DNA of 13,541 nt from CAYPKW01 sp964411425 (GTDB lineage Bacteria; Pseudomonadota; Alphaproteobacteria; Dongiales; Dongiaceae): assembly GCA_964411425.1 (NCBI GenBank), contig CAYPKW010000070.1:1-13541 (forward strand). The letters are read 5' to 3'. Positions 7,149 through 13,499 of this stretch are shown in pieces (position 1 is the first letter of the stretch; the number at the start of each line of letters is the position of its first letter). The position numbers were made by a program, and so were the translations under genes. The notes under the pieces are model-generated. The model had not been told where the DNA came from. It was given only the letters and a program-made list of their open reading frames with translations, and did no database searches.

Positions 7149-7827
7149 GCGCGTATTCGAGGAACACGAGTACCGGCATCGTCGGGCCGGGATCGGCGAT
7201 TTCGTGGCCATGCAACTTTTCGAGGACCTGGTCGTTCTCGGCAGATCGAGGAAGCTTGCGGAAAGGGTGGCCGCAGGGGAGCGCGGCATCAACGTCCAGA
7301 ACCGGCGCCAAGGCATCAAGGCGCGTCGTGGCGACGGCACGTTCGGTGAACTGGTGCCGGGCCTGGCGCCCGTCACCGACCCGGGATACGCCGTGAAACG
7401 CGGACCCGTGGCGACGGTGGAAATCGGCGTCGAAGTCAAGGTCCTCGCCAAGGCGATGTTGAAGCAGGTGGACCGCGTGATCACGGTGCTGAAGAATCAA
7501 GTGGAGCATTTCAGGCGCGGAGGCGGTGCTCCCATCTGCGTGGCCATCGTCGGCATCAACTGGGCGCACGAATACACCGGGTACGAAGGCGAGCGCCTCT
7601 ATAGGACGGATGGGCGGAAGTATCTGCACCCTCACCAGGAGGCGCAGCAGGCGGCGCGGCGGCTCGTCGGCGAGGCGGCGCCGAGCTTCGACGAATTCCT
7701 CCTCCTGCGGTTCCGGGCGACCAACGCGCCGCCGTTCCCCTTCGAATGGGTGAAGCACGCTGAGACGAGCGCCGACTACGGCGCCATCTTGACGCGGCTC
7801 AGCCGCGAGTACGACCGGCGGTTCTGA
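7120..7827 (+). CDS. Probable restriction endonuclease, PD-(D/E)xK-like, paired with the methyltransferase
   Basis: A 235-residue protein starting at the ATG at 7120 (MEYRLLAEYRRVFEEHEY), 29 nt inside the end of the methyltransferase gene, so the two are translated from one message. I do not recognise a named enzyme. Residues 97-107 read VATVEIGVEVK. With a hydrophobic strand running into Glu105-Val-Lys107, this resembles the (D/E)xK half of a PD-(D/E)xK nuclease site. Asp87 in TDPG or Glu101 could supply the other acidic residue. The following helix (AKAMLKQVDRVITVLKNQVEHF, about 110-131) and strand (PICVAIVGINWA, about 138-149) fit such a fold. The adjacent methyltransferase is the main reason for calling it the restriction subunit of a type II system. 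The frame is open upstream to 6931, but that part is a shadow of the methyltransferase. Nuclease activity is inferred. Confidence 0.7.
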   Translation: MEYRLLAEYRRVFEEHEYRHRRAGIGDFVAMQLFEDLVVLGRSRKLAERVAAGERGINVQNRRQGIKARRGDGTFGELVPGLAPVTDPGYAVKRGPVATVEIGVEVKVLAKAMLKQVDRVITVLKNQVEHFRRGGGAPICVAIVGINWAHEYTGYEGERLYRTDGRKYLHPHQEAQQAARRLVGEAAPSFDEFLLLRFRATNAPPFPFEWVKHAETSADYGAILTRLSREYDRRF

Positions 7828-7942
7828 GGTGAGACTGGCCGGAAGCCGGGTTATCCCTTTCGAGGGCGCTCGCGACAAGGCCCACGGATAGCGCTGGGGG
7901 CGCACACCGTGCCAAGACCGCCGCCCGCGACTCGATCAAGAC

Positions 7943-7970
7943 TTGACATGAAGGAGAGTGTTCCTATAAC
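7943..7970 (+). promoter_or_regulatory. Strong sigma-70 promoter with no coding gene downstream on its strand
   Basis: TTGACA (7943-7948, perfect) and TATAAC (7965-7970, 5 of 6) have a 16-bp spacer. Transcription would start about 7976-7978. The transcript runs rightward into the 3' end of ubiD, which is on the other strand, so any read-through would be antisense to ubiD. This is the best promoter in the window by hexamer match. Confidence 0.6.
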
Positions 7971-7975
7971 AGTTG

Positions 7976-8058
7976 CGAGGGCACCCGGCTAAGGTGCCGG
8001 CTGTTTGACATCGTGAATAGGATCGAGGTACCCGCGGGGGCGCCGATGGCGCGCCCCC
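7976..8058 (+). ncRNA. Structured leader resembling an rRNA-operon leader (boxA-like), or small RNA
   Basis: Directly after the promoter, GGCACC (7980-7985) and GGTGCC (7993-7998) form a perfect 6-bp hairpin with a 7-nt loop. GGCTGTTTGACA (7999-8010) follows. It matches the antitermination boxA consensus TGCTCTTTAACA at 9 of 12 positions. The continuation TCGTGAATAGG resembles sequence I remember just ahead of 16S rRNA in alphaproteobacteria. Then GGGGGCGCC (8036-8044) and GGCGCGCCCCC (8048-8058) form a strong hairpin with a 2-nt bulge and no U-run. No 16S gene follows in this window. It could be a relic or copy of an rrn leader, a small RNA, or an assembly join. Confidence 0.35.
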
Positions 8059-8098
8059 AGTTACCCCCTACACCTTGTGGTCCGCCGCCCGCTCGCCT

Positions 8099-8143
8099 AG
8101 CGAGGGCCTACCAGGCTCCCCGCTTGGCATGGGGTGCCTCGCT
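8099..8143 (+). other. Stem-loop (possible end of the rightward transcript)
   Basis: AGCGAGG (8099-8105) pairs perfectly with CCTCGCT (8137-8143). Inside it, CCCC (8118-8121) pairs with GGGG (8131-8134) and GCCT/AGGC (8106-8116) forms a small extra hairpin. GAATTTT follows at 8144-8150, so it could act as a weak intrinsic terminator for a plus-strand transcript. The run of four T is short. Confidence 0.3.
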
Positions 8144-8148
8144 GAATT

Positions 8149-8178
8149 TTCGCCCTCCCGCCGGGCCCGCTGGGCGAA
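8149..8178 (-). terminator. Possible hairpin terminator after ubiD
   Basis: TTCGCCC (8149-8155) and GGGCGAA (8172-8178) are perfect inverted arms, starting three bases beyond the ubiD stop codon. The loop is GC-rich and can add inner pairs. On the minus strand the stem is followed by AAAATT and not by a U-run, so it is not a classical intrinsic terminator. It may stabilise the ubiD mRNA 3' end. Confidence 0.3.
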
Positions 8179-8180
8179 GG

Positions 8181-9713
8181 CTACTTCCAGGTGGGCCTGC
8201 CCGTTCCAGGCAGGCCGAGGGACGGCCAGAGCGCCGTGATCCTGTCCACCACGGCGCGGTCCATCCTGATCTTGCGGCCCCACTCGCGCCGCGTCTCCGG
8301 GGGCCACTTCGTCGTGGCGTCGAGGCCCACCTTGCTGCCCAGGCCCGGCTCGGGGCTGGCGAAGTCGAGGTAGTCGATCGGCGTGTTTTCGACCAGCGTG
8401 ATGTCGCGCGCTGGGTCCATGCGGGTCGCCACCGCCCACATCACGTCCTTCCAGTCGCGGGCGTCGATGTCGTCGTCCACCACGATGACCCACTTCGTGT
8501 AGGTGAACTGGCGCAAGAACGACCACACGCCCATCATCACCCGCTTGGCGTGGCCGGGATAGGCTTTCCTCATCGACACCACGGCGATCCGGTACGAGCA
8601 CCCCTCCGGCGGCAGCCAGAAGTCCACGATCTCGGGAAACTGCTGTACTAGGAGCGGGATGAACACCTCGTTCAACGCCATGCCCAGCACCGAAGGCTCG
8701 TCGGGCGGCCGGCCGGTGTAGGTCGAGAGATAGATCGGCTTCCGCCGGCGCGTGAGCGCGGAGACCGTGAACACCGGAAACTTTTCCACCGCGTTGTAGT
8801 AGCCGGTGTGGTCGCCGAACGGTCCCTCGTCGCCGTAGTCGTCGAGCGAAACGTGGCCTTCCAAGACGATCTCGGCCTCGGCCGGCACCTTCAAGGGCAC
8901 GGTCTTGCAGTCGGCGAGCTCGACCCTGGCGCCGCGCAGCAGGCCGGCGAACTGGTATTCGGAGAGGGTGTCCGGTACGGGCGTGACCGCGGCCAGGATC
9001 GTGCCCGGGTCGGCGCCGATGACGACCGCCGCCGGCAGTGGCTCCGTACGTTCCGCCTTCCAGCGCGCGTGATGCTGCGCTCCGCCGCGGTGCTGGAGCC
9101 AACGCATCAGAGTGGTGTTCCGCCCCGTCACCTGCAAACGGTATATCCCGAGGTTGTAGTCGTCCTCCTTGCGTTTGCCCGGCCCCTTGGTGACGACGAG
9201 CGGCCAGGTCACTAGCGGCCCCGCGTCGCCCGGCCAGCAGGTCTGGACCGGAAGCGCGCCGAGGTCGACGTCTGCGCCGGTCAGCACCACTTCCTGGCAC
9301 GGCGCCGACGAGACGGTGCGCGGACGCATCGCCATCACGGTCTTGAGCAGCGGGAACAGCTCCAAGGCCTCGCGCCAGCCGCCGGGCGGCTCCGGCTGCT
9401 TCAGGAACGCGAGCGTCTCGCCCACCTCGCGCAACCGGCCGGGCTCGCGGTCCATGCCCCAGGCCACCCGCTCGACGGTGCCGAACAAATTCACCAGCAC
9501 CGGCATGTCATATGTCCGGGCGCCGTCGCGCACGTTCTCGAACAGCGCCGCCGGCCCGCCCTCGGCGATAAGCCGGGTCTGGATCTCGGTCATCTCCAGC
9601 ACGGGCGAGACCGGGGCCGTCACGCGCACGAGCCGGCCCTCGCGCTCGAGGCGGGCCATGAAGTCGCGTAAGGAAGCGTACGGCACGGCCCCACTCCCAA
9701 AATATGCGGCCAT
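8181..9713 (-). CDS. ubiD: UbiD-family 3-octaprenyl-4-hydroxybenzoate carboxy-lyase
   Basis: Decarboxylates 4-hydroxy-3-polyprenylbenzoate in ubiquinone synthesis, using prenylated FMN supplied by UbiX (not in this window). From the ATG at 9713 it is 510 residues, close to E. coli UbiD (497). The frame extends 9 codons further to a TTG at 9740. I prefer the ATG because PYASLRDFMARLEREGRLVRV, the usual family N-terminus, follows within a few residues. Neither start has a clear Shine-Dalgarno. Family motifs are YNLGIYRLQ (about 186), MRWLQHRGGAQHH (about 203), and EGPFGDHTGYYN (about 296), which holds the conserved acidic catalytic residues Glu296 and Asp301. FTYTKWVIVVDDDID (C-terminal half) and the late TRMDP and GSKVGLDAT segments also fit. 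It lies on the opposite strand from DUF4170, with starts about 68 bp apart. Confidence 0.95.
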   Translation of the reverse strand: MAAYFGSGAVPYASLRDFMARLEREGRLVRVTAPVSPVLEMTEIQTRLIAEGGPAALFENVRDGARTYDMPVLVNLFGTVERVAWGMDREPGRLREVGETLAFLKQPEPPGGWREALELFPLLKTVMAMRPRTVSSAPCQEVVLTGADVDLGALPVQTCWPGDAGPLVTWPLVVTKGPGKRKEDDYNLGIYRLQVTGRNTTLMRWLQHRGGAQHHARWKAERTEPLPAAVVIGADPGTILAAVTPVPDTLSEYQFAGLLRGARVELADCKTVPLKVPAEAEIVLEGHVSLDDYGDEGPFGDHTGYYNAVEKFPVFTVSALTRRRKPIYLSTYTGRPPDEPSVLGMALNEVFIPLLVQQFPEIVDFWLPPEGCSYRIAVVSMRKAYPGHAKRVMMGVWSFLRQFTYTKWVIVVDDDIDARDWKDVMWAVATRMDPARDITLVENTPIDYLDFASPEPGLGSKVGLDATTKWPPETRREWGRKIRMDRAVVDRITALWPSLGLPGTGRPTWK

Positions 9714-9771
9714 TGACGCCGGAAGAATTGGCGCCGTCAAGCGCCGGGGCTTAATCTTCCGCCGGCGGCGC

Positions 9772-9776
9772 GAGGA
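9772..9776 (+). promoter_or_regulatory. Ribosome binding site of the DUF4170 gene
   Basis: GAGGA lies four bases before the ATG at 9781. It is one of the few clear Shine-Dalgarno sequences in the window. It decides the start against the longer upstream frame, which is open back to 9169 but only as a shadow of ubiD. Confidence 0.65.
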
Positions 9777-9780
9777 CGAT

Positions 9781-10173
9781 ATGGGACGCTACTGGGTCGT
9801 CGGCGGCGAATACACCGATACCCGCTTCGAGCGGATCGTGGGCGGCGGGCCGGAGGAGCGCATCGGGCCGTTTCCCACGCACGACGCGGCCAAGGCGGAA
9901 TGGCGCCGGCGCGCCTGGGCAACGGTGGACAGCGCCCACGCGCGCTATCGCATCGAGGAGGAGGCCGGCGGCGAGCGTCCGAAGTATTGGGTCGTGGGCG
10001 GCAGCTACAAGGACACGAGCTTCGCCGAGCCGGTCGGGGACGAGCGCTGGTTCGGGCCGTTCGACACTTACGAAGAGGCCAAGGCGGAATGGCAGAGCCG
10101 CGCCTGGGCCTCGGTCGACGACGCCCATGCGCGCTATCGCATCGAACGCTTGGCCGGCGAGGGACACCCCTAG
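9781..10173 (+). CDS. Tandem-duplicated DUF4170 protein
   Basis: A 130-residue cytoplasmic-looking protein with no signal peptide or membrane segment, made of two copies of the same roughly 55-residue unit. Unit 1 (residues 4-59) and unit 2 (69-122) both run YWVVGG-x-Y-x-DT-x-F, then GPF, AKAEW, RAW, and end AHARYRIE. This is the pattern I associate with DUF4170, a small alphaproteobacterial family of unknown function that normally has one unit in about 70-80 residues. DNA identity between the copies is high in places (for example the 17-base runs around 9889 and 9942 recur around 10079 and 10132), so the duplication is fairly recent or under gene conversion. The start is set by the GAGGA at 9772. 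It converges with the MOSC gene and the two stops share a CTAG. Confidence 0.8.
   Translation: MGRYWVVGGEYTDTRFERIVGGGPEERIGPFPTHDAAKAEWRRRAWATVDSAHARYRIEEEAGGERPKYWVVGGSYKDTSFAEPVGDERWFGPFDTYEEAKAEWQSRAWASVDDAHARYRIERLAGEGHP
10170..10173. other. CTAG shared by two antiparallel stop codons
   Basis: The TAG stop of DUF4170 (10171-10173, plus) and the TAG stop of the MOSC gene (10172-10170, minus) interlock in one palindromic CTAG. There is no space for a terminator between the two genes, so their transcripts must overlap. Confidence 0.9.
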
Positions 10174-10895
10174 CCGAGAAGCCGCACCGGGTCGCCCTGC
10201 CGCACGGGGCCGGGTTCGAGCACGCTGGCATAGACGCCGCAGCGGGTCTCGTTCTGCTCGCGCACGGTTTGCAGCACCGCGGGGTCCTGCTCGAGATCGC
10301 CCTGGGCGAGCGTGGTCATCACGCAGCGCATCGTGTGCTCCGACACGACGAGGCGAACGGCATCGCCCACCGCCAGGCGGCGCCCGATCCATCTGGTTTC
10401 GAGAAAGCCGCGCCGCGCGCCGGTGTCGATCACCAGGTTGGGCCGGAAGCGGGCCGGCGCGAAGCGGGCCGCGGGATTGGCGTTCCGCAAGGCGTCCAGC
10501 GTGGCGGTGGTCAGCAGGTGGAGAGGGGCGTGCCGGTAAACCGGCGTCGCCTCGCCCTTGCGTCTGAGTTCGACCGGGCGGCCGATCGAATCCGAGAGAC
10601 GCCGCGGGGCGTCGGGATCGGCGGTCGAGAGGTGGGTCCCATCCTCGAGCCGGATCTCGGCCTCGCCGCCCTCCGTCTGCCGCGCGCTCATGCGCACTAG
10701 CCCCCGCCATTGCCGCTGGCCGCGGGCCGAGGTGACGAAGCCGCCGATCTCCGGATCGACGATGCCCCAGGCGCGGTCGCCGGCGATGCCGGTGGCCGCA
10801 ACGTCGGCCAGTGCCAGCGCCTCGCCCCGCAGCGACTGCACCGGATAACGCCACAGCTCGACGACGGTGCCGACGACTTCGCCCGCTTGCCCCAT
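10170..10895 (-). CDS. MOSC-domain protein (MOSC plus N-terminal beta-barrel)
   Basis: A 241-residue protein. The N-terminal part (residues 8-60: VVELWRYPVQSLRGEAL, GIAGDRAWGIVD) is the MOSC_N beta-barrel seen in YcbX/mARC-type proteins. The C-terminal MOSC domain (about 105-241) includes FRPNLVID (150-157) and EHTMRCVMTTLAQGDLEQDP, with Cys191 in the place where molybdenum-cofactor-binding MOSC proteins keep their conserved cysteine. Such proteins bind sulfurated molybdenum cofactor and either reduce N-hydroxylated substrates or carry sulfur. The substrate here is unknown. The ATG at 10895 lies three bases after the ubiA stop, so the two form one operon with ubiA first. I see no known biochemical link between MOSC and ubiquinone synthesis. 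Confidence 0.9.
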   Translation of the reverse strand: MGQAGEVVGTVVELWRYPVQSLRGEALALADVAATGIAGDRAWGIVDPEIGGFVTSARGQRQWRGLVRMSARQTEGGEAEIRLEDGTHLSTADPDAPRRLSDSIGRPVELRRKGEATPVYRHAPLHLLTTATLDALRNANPAARFAPARFRPNLVIDTGARRGFLETRWIGRRLAVGDAVRLVVSEHTMRCVMTTLAQGDLEQDPAVLQTVREQNETRCGVYASVLEPGPVRQGDPVRLLG

Positions 10896-10898
10896 CGC

Positions 10899-11831
10899 TC
10901 ACGTCCACCGGCGGGCGAGCGCGATGCCGCCCAGCAGGATCCAGCCGATCCAGCGGTTGCTGCGGAACTTGGCGAGGCAGTCGGCCGGATCGTCGAACCG
11001 GACCGCCGCCACCTGCCAGGCGAGATGCAGCGCCACCAGCGCCAGCGCCGCGGCGGCCGGCCACGCGAGCTCGGCGATGAGGACGCAGGACGCCAGCAGC
11101 AGCACCGCGAGCATGGCGAAGCCGGCGATCCAGCGTCGGCTGTCCGAACCGAACTTGAGCGCCGTCGATTTGACGCCGACCAGCGCGTCGTCCTCCTTGT
11201 CCTGGTGGGCATAGACGGTGTCGTAGTGCAGCGTCCACAGGATGCCCGCGGCATAGAGCAGGATCGAGGGCAACGACAGCCCGCCCGAGGCGGCCGCGTA
11301 GCCCATGAGCGCGCCCCAGTTGAAGGTTAGCCCCAGGAACGCCTGCGGCCAGTAGGTCCACCGCTTCATCAGCGGATAGAGGGCGACGAACGCCAGCGAG
11401 GCGACGCCGAGCCAGACGGCAAGGGTTTCGAGCTGGATGAGAATGGCGAATCCCGCCGCCAACTGGAGCACCAGGAAGATCGCGGCTCGGCTGGGCGAGA
11501 CGGCGCCGCTCGGGATGGGACGGCCGGCGGTGCGTGCGACGCGGGCGTCGATGTCGCGGTCGAGGATGTCGTTGTAGGTGCAGCCCGCCCCGCGCATGAC
11601 GACGGCGCCGACGGCGAACAGCGCCATGAGTCGCCAGTCGGGCCAGGCGCCGGGCGGGGCCGCGAGCGCCAACGCCCACCAGCAGGGGAACAGCAGCAGC
11701 CAGGCGCCGATCGGCCGGTCGAGGCGCGCGAGGCGCAAGTACGGCCGCGCCGCCGGCGGCGCCCAGCGGTCGATCCAGCCGCCGGCGAGGATGTCGGTGA
11801 TGCGTCGGCTTGCGGTGCCGGGTTCGCTCAT
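10899..11831 (-). CDS. ubiA: 4-hydroxybenzoate polyprenyltransferase
   Basis: Integral membrane prenyltransferase that attaches the polyprenyl tail to 4-hydroxybenzoate, the first committed membrane step of ubiquinone synthesis. The 310-residue length is normal. It contains several hydrophobic segments consistent with the usual nine-helix fold. The first aspartate-rich motif is Asn87-Asp88-x-x-Asp91-x-x-x-Asp95 (NDILDRDID). The second is Asp204-TVYAHQ-Asp211-KED-Asp215. Both bind magnesium and diphosphate. RPYLRLARLDRPIGAWLLLFPCWW is the typical N-terminus. The gene is followed by the MOSC gene with three bases between, and faces gshA divergently. UbiD, in the same window, acts on its product. 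Confidence 0.97.
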   Translation of the reverse strand: MSEPGTASRRITDILAGGWIDRWAPPAARPYLRLARLDRPIGAWLLLFPCWWALALAAPPGAWPDWRLMALFAVGAVVMRGAGCTYNDILDRDIDARVARTAGRPIPSGAVSPSRAAIFLVLQLAAGFAILIQLETLAVWLGVASLAFVALYPLMKRWTYWPQAFLGLTFNWGALMGYAAASGGLSLPSILLYAAGILWTLHYDTVYAHQDKEDDALVGVKSTALKFGSDSRRWIAGFAMLAVLLLASCVLIAELAWPAAAALALVALHLAWQVAAVRFDDPADCLAKFRSNRWIGWILLGGIALARRWT

Positions 11832-12082
11832 GACCTAATCTTGCATTCTAAAGGAGTGGCGCTCAAGCGATGGCGCAGCAGCAACCGCGGTGCCATGTGT
11901 CGGAGGCGCGTCGAATCGGGACCGGCCGAGCTTGACCTCTTGCCGCGACTGCCGTTTGTTACGCCCGTCGGTCTGCGGCCGCGCGTGCTGCCGGCGGATA
12001 CGGCGGCCCCGCGGGCGATCCGCCGCCAGAGTCTGCGGCAGGCCGTCACGCGTACCACCTATCCGTGAAAGTCGGTACTAGG
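11832..12082. other. 251-bp gap between divergent ubiA and gshA
   Basis: Contains the weak ubiA -10 and, on the plus strand, TTGACC (11932-11937) with only poor -10 candidates 17-18 bp downstream. Two overlapping open frames of about 75 codons, one per strand, are rich in arginine and unsupported. An AAGGAG at 11851-11856 precedes a 21-codon frame from 11870 to 11935 (MAQQQPRCHVSEA...), with spacing too long to be convincing. I see no rsmE sequence, although rsmE often lies next to gshA in alphaproteobacteria. Confidence 0.5.
11845..11850 (-). promoter_or_regulatory. Candidate -10 element for ubiA
   Basis: On the minus strand TAGAAT (5 of 6 to consensus) lies 13 bases before the ubiA ATG and is followed by GCAAGA. 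The same TAGAATGC string lies before xseA. I find no good -35 at 16-18 bp, so this is weak. The start of transcription would be only a few bases before the start codon. Confidence 0.25.
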
Positions 12083-13447
12083 ATGTCAGCGCCACCGATA
12101 TCGCCCGGCGAGCCCATCACCGACCGGCGCCAGCTCGTCCTCTACCTGGAGGCCGGCTGCAAGCTTGCCGAGCGCTGGCGCGTCGGCACCGAGCACGAGA
12201 AATTCGCGTTCCGTCTCGCCGACCTCAGGCCACTGCCCTACGAAGGGCCCGACGGCATCGGCGCCGTGCTGCAGGGGCTGCGGCGATTCGGCTGGGAGCC
12301 GGTGGAGGAGAATGGCAATGTGATCGCGCTCGGCCAGGGCGCCTGCAACGTCACGCTGGAGCCGGGCGGCCAGGTCGAGCTGTCGGGGGCGCCCCTCGAG
12401 ACGCTGCACGAGACCTGCCGCGAGGTGAACGACCACCTTCAGCAAATCCGCGAGGTCGACCGCGAGCTCGGCACCGGCATGCTGGGCATGGGCTTCCAGC
12501 CCAAATGGGCGCGCGCCGACATTCCCTGGATGCCCAAGGGCCGCTACCGGATCATGCGCGACTACATGCCGAAGAAGGGCCGGCTCGGTCTCGACATGAT
12601 GCTGCGCACCTGCACCGTGCAGGTGAACCTCGACTTCGCCTCGGAAGCCGACATGGTGCGGAAGATGCGGGTCGGCGCCGCGCTGCAGCCGGTGGCCGTG
12701 GCCCTCTTCGCCGATTCCCCGTTCACCGAGGGCCGGCCCAACGGGTTCATGAGTTACCGCAGCCAGGTGTGGACCGACACCGACCCGGACCGCTGCGGCG
12801 TCCTGCCGTTCCTGTTCGAGCCGGGCATGGGCTTCGAGCGCTACGTCGACTACATGCTGGACGTGCCGATGTACTTCGTGTTCCGCCAGGGCCGCTACCT
12901 CGACGCCAGCGGCCAGTCGTTCCGCGACTTCCTCAAGGCCAAGCTGCCGGCCCTGCCGGGCGAGATTCCCACCACCGGCGACTGGGCCGACCACTTGACG
13001 ACCGTGTTCCCCGAGGTCCGATTGAAACGCTACATCGAGATGCGCGGCGCCGACGGCGGCCCGTGGGAGCGGCTGTGCGCGCTGCCGGCGCTGTGGGTGG
13101 GATTGCTCTACGACCAGACTGCGCTCGACGGCGCGGCCGACCTTATCGCCGACTGGACGGCGGAGGAACGCCTCTACCTGCGCAACCAGGTGCCGTTGAC
13201 GGCGCTCAAGACCGCGTTTCGCGGCCGCACGGTGCGCGACCTGGCGCGGGACGTGCTGGCGCTGGCCGACGCGGGTCTGAAGCGCCGCGCCCGGCTCGAC
13301 GAGACGGGGCGCGACGAGCGCCGGTTCCTCGACGTGCTGCGCAACATCGCCGAAACCGGCATCTGCCCGGCCGAGGAAAAGCTCGCCCTCTACCGCGGCC
13401 GCTGGCACGAGAGCGTCGATCCGGTGTTCAAGGAGTTCGCGTATTGA
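12083..13447 (+). CDS. gshA: Glutamate--cysteine ligase (alphaproteobacterial/plant type)
   Basis: ATP-dependent ligase that makes gamma-glutamylcysteine, the first step of glutathione synthesis, in the cytoplasm. From the ATG at 12083 it is 454 residues, matching the plant-like GshA class (about 450 residues) and not the longer E. coli type. Diagnostic stretches are LAERWRVGTEHEKFAF (about 29-44), the ENGNVIALGQG and VTLEPGGQVELSGAP region near 77-110, GMGFQPKW, PKGRYRIMRDYM, MLRTCTVQVNLDF (about 174), ADSPFTEGRPNGFMSYRSQVW, and YIEMRGADGG. A GTG at 12065 extends the frame by six codons. I prefer the ATG because the extension adds nothing recognisable, although only AGG, abutting the ATG, resembles a ribosome binding site. 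It is divergent from ubiA. gshB is not in the window. Confidence 0.96.
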   Translation: MSAPPISPGEPITDRRQLVLYLEAGCKLAERWRVGTEHEKFAFRLADLRPLPYEGPDGIGAVLQGLRRFGWEPVEENGNVIALGQGACNVTLEPGGQVELSGAPLETLHETCREVNDHLQQIREVDRELGTGMLGMGFQPKWARADIPWMPKGRYRIMRDYMPKKGRLGLDMMLRTCTVQVNLDFASEADMVRKMRVGAALQPVAVALFADSPFTEGRPNGFMSYRSQVWTDTDPDRCGVLPFLFEPGMGFERYVDYMLDVPMYFVFRQGRYLDASGQSFRDFLKAKLPALPGEIPTTGDWADHLTTVFPEVRLKRYIEMRGADGGPWERLCALPALWVGLLYDQTALDGAADLIADWTAEERLYLRNQVPLTALKTAFRGRTVRDLARDVLALADAGLKRRARLDETGRDERRFLDVLRNIAETGICPAEEKLALYRGRWHESVDPVFKEFAY

Positions 13448-13499
13448 CCGGTTGATTCGAGCGCCCGCTCGCACCAGACTTAGCTTATACGAAGGGCCG

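Larger units (their letters stand above)
7828..8180. other. 353-bp non-coding stretch with promoter, structured leader and hairpins
   Basis: No convincing protein gene lies here. The frame starting at a GTG at 8013 only extends as a shadow of ubiD. Positions 7828-7940 show nothing clear apart from a short CCGG-rich dyad just after the nuclease stop. From 7943 rightward come a strong plus-strand promoter, a small hairpin, a boxA-like element, a GC-rich hairpin and two further hairpins, listed separately. No tRNA or rRNA gene and no CRISPR repeats are visible. Confidence 0.7.

Noticed and set aside
5862..7894. AGCGCT near both ends of the restriction-modification block as target-site duplications
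   Set aside because: Six bases in a GC-rich genome is not significant. The copies are not at defined element ends, and no transposase or integrase is present.
7828..8180. Possible tRNA, rRNA gene start or CRISPR in the gap before ubiD
   Set aside because: There is no T-loop (GGTTCGA-type) or CCA end, no 16S 5' sequence after the boxA-like element, and no regularly spaced repeats.
9751..11679. 642-codon minus-strand open frame spanning DUF4170, MOSC and ubiA
   Set aside because: Low-complexity Arg/Ala/Gly translation, out of frame with the motif-bearing MOSC and UbiA proteins. Such long false frames are common at this GC content.
11870..11935. 21-codon frame (MAQQQPRCHVSEA...) after AAGGAG, possible leader peptide
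   Set aside because: The spacing from the Shine-Dalgarno-like sequence to the ATG is 13 bases, and no attenuator structure or repeated regulatory codons follow.
12086..13474. 462-codon minus-strand frame opposite gshA
   Set aside because: Antisense shadow with no recognisable motifs. The gshA frame carries all the family signatures.
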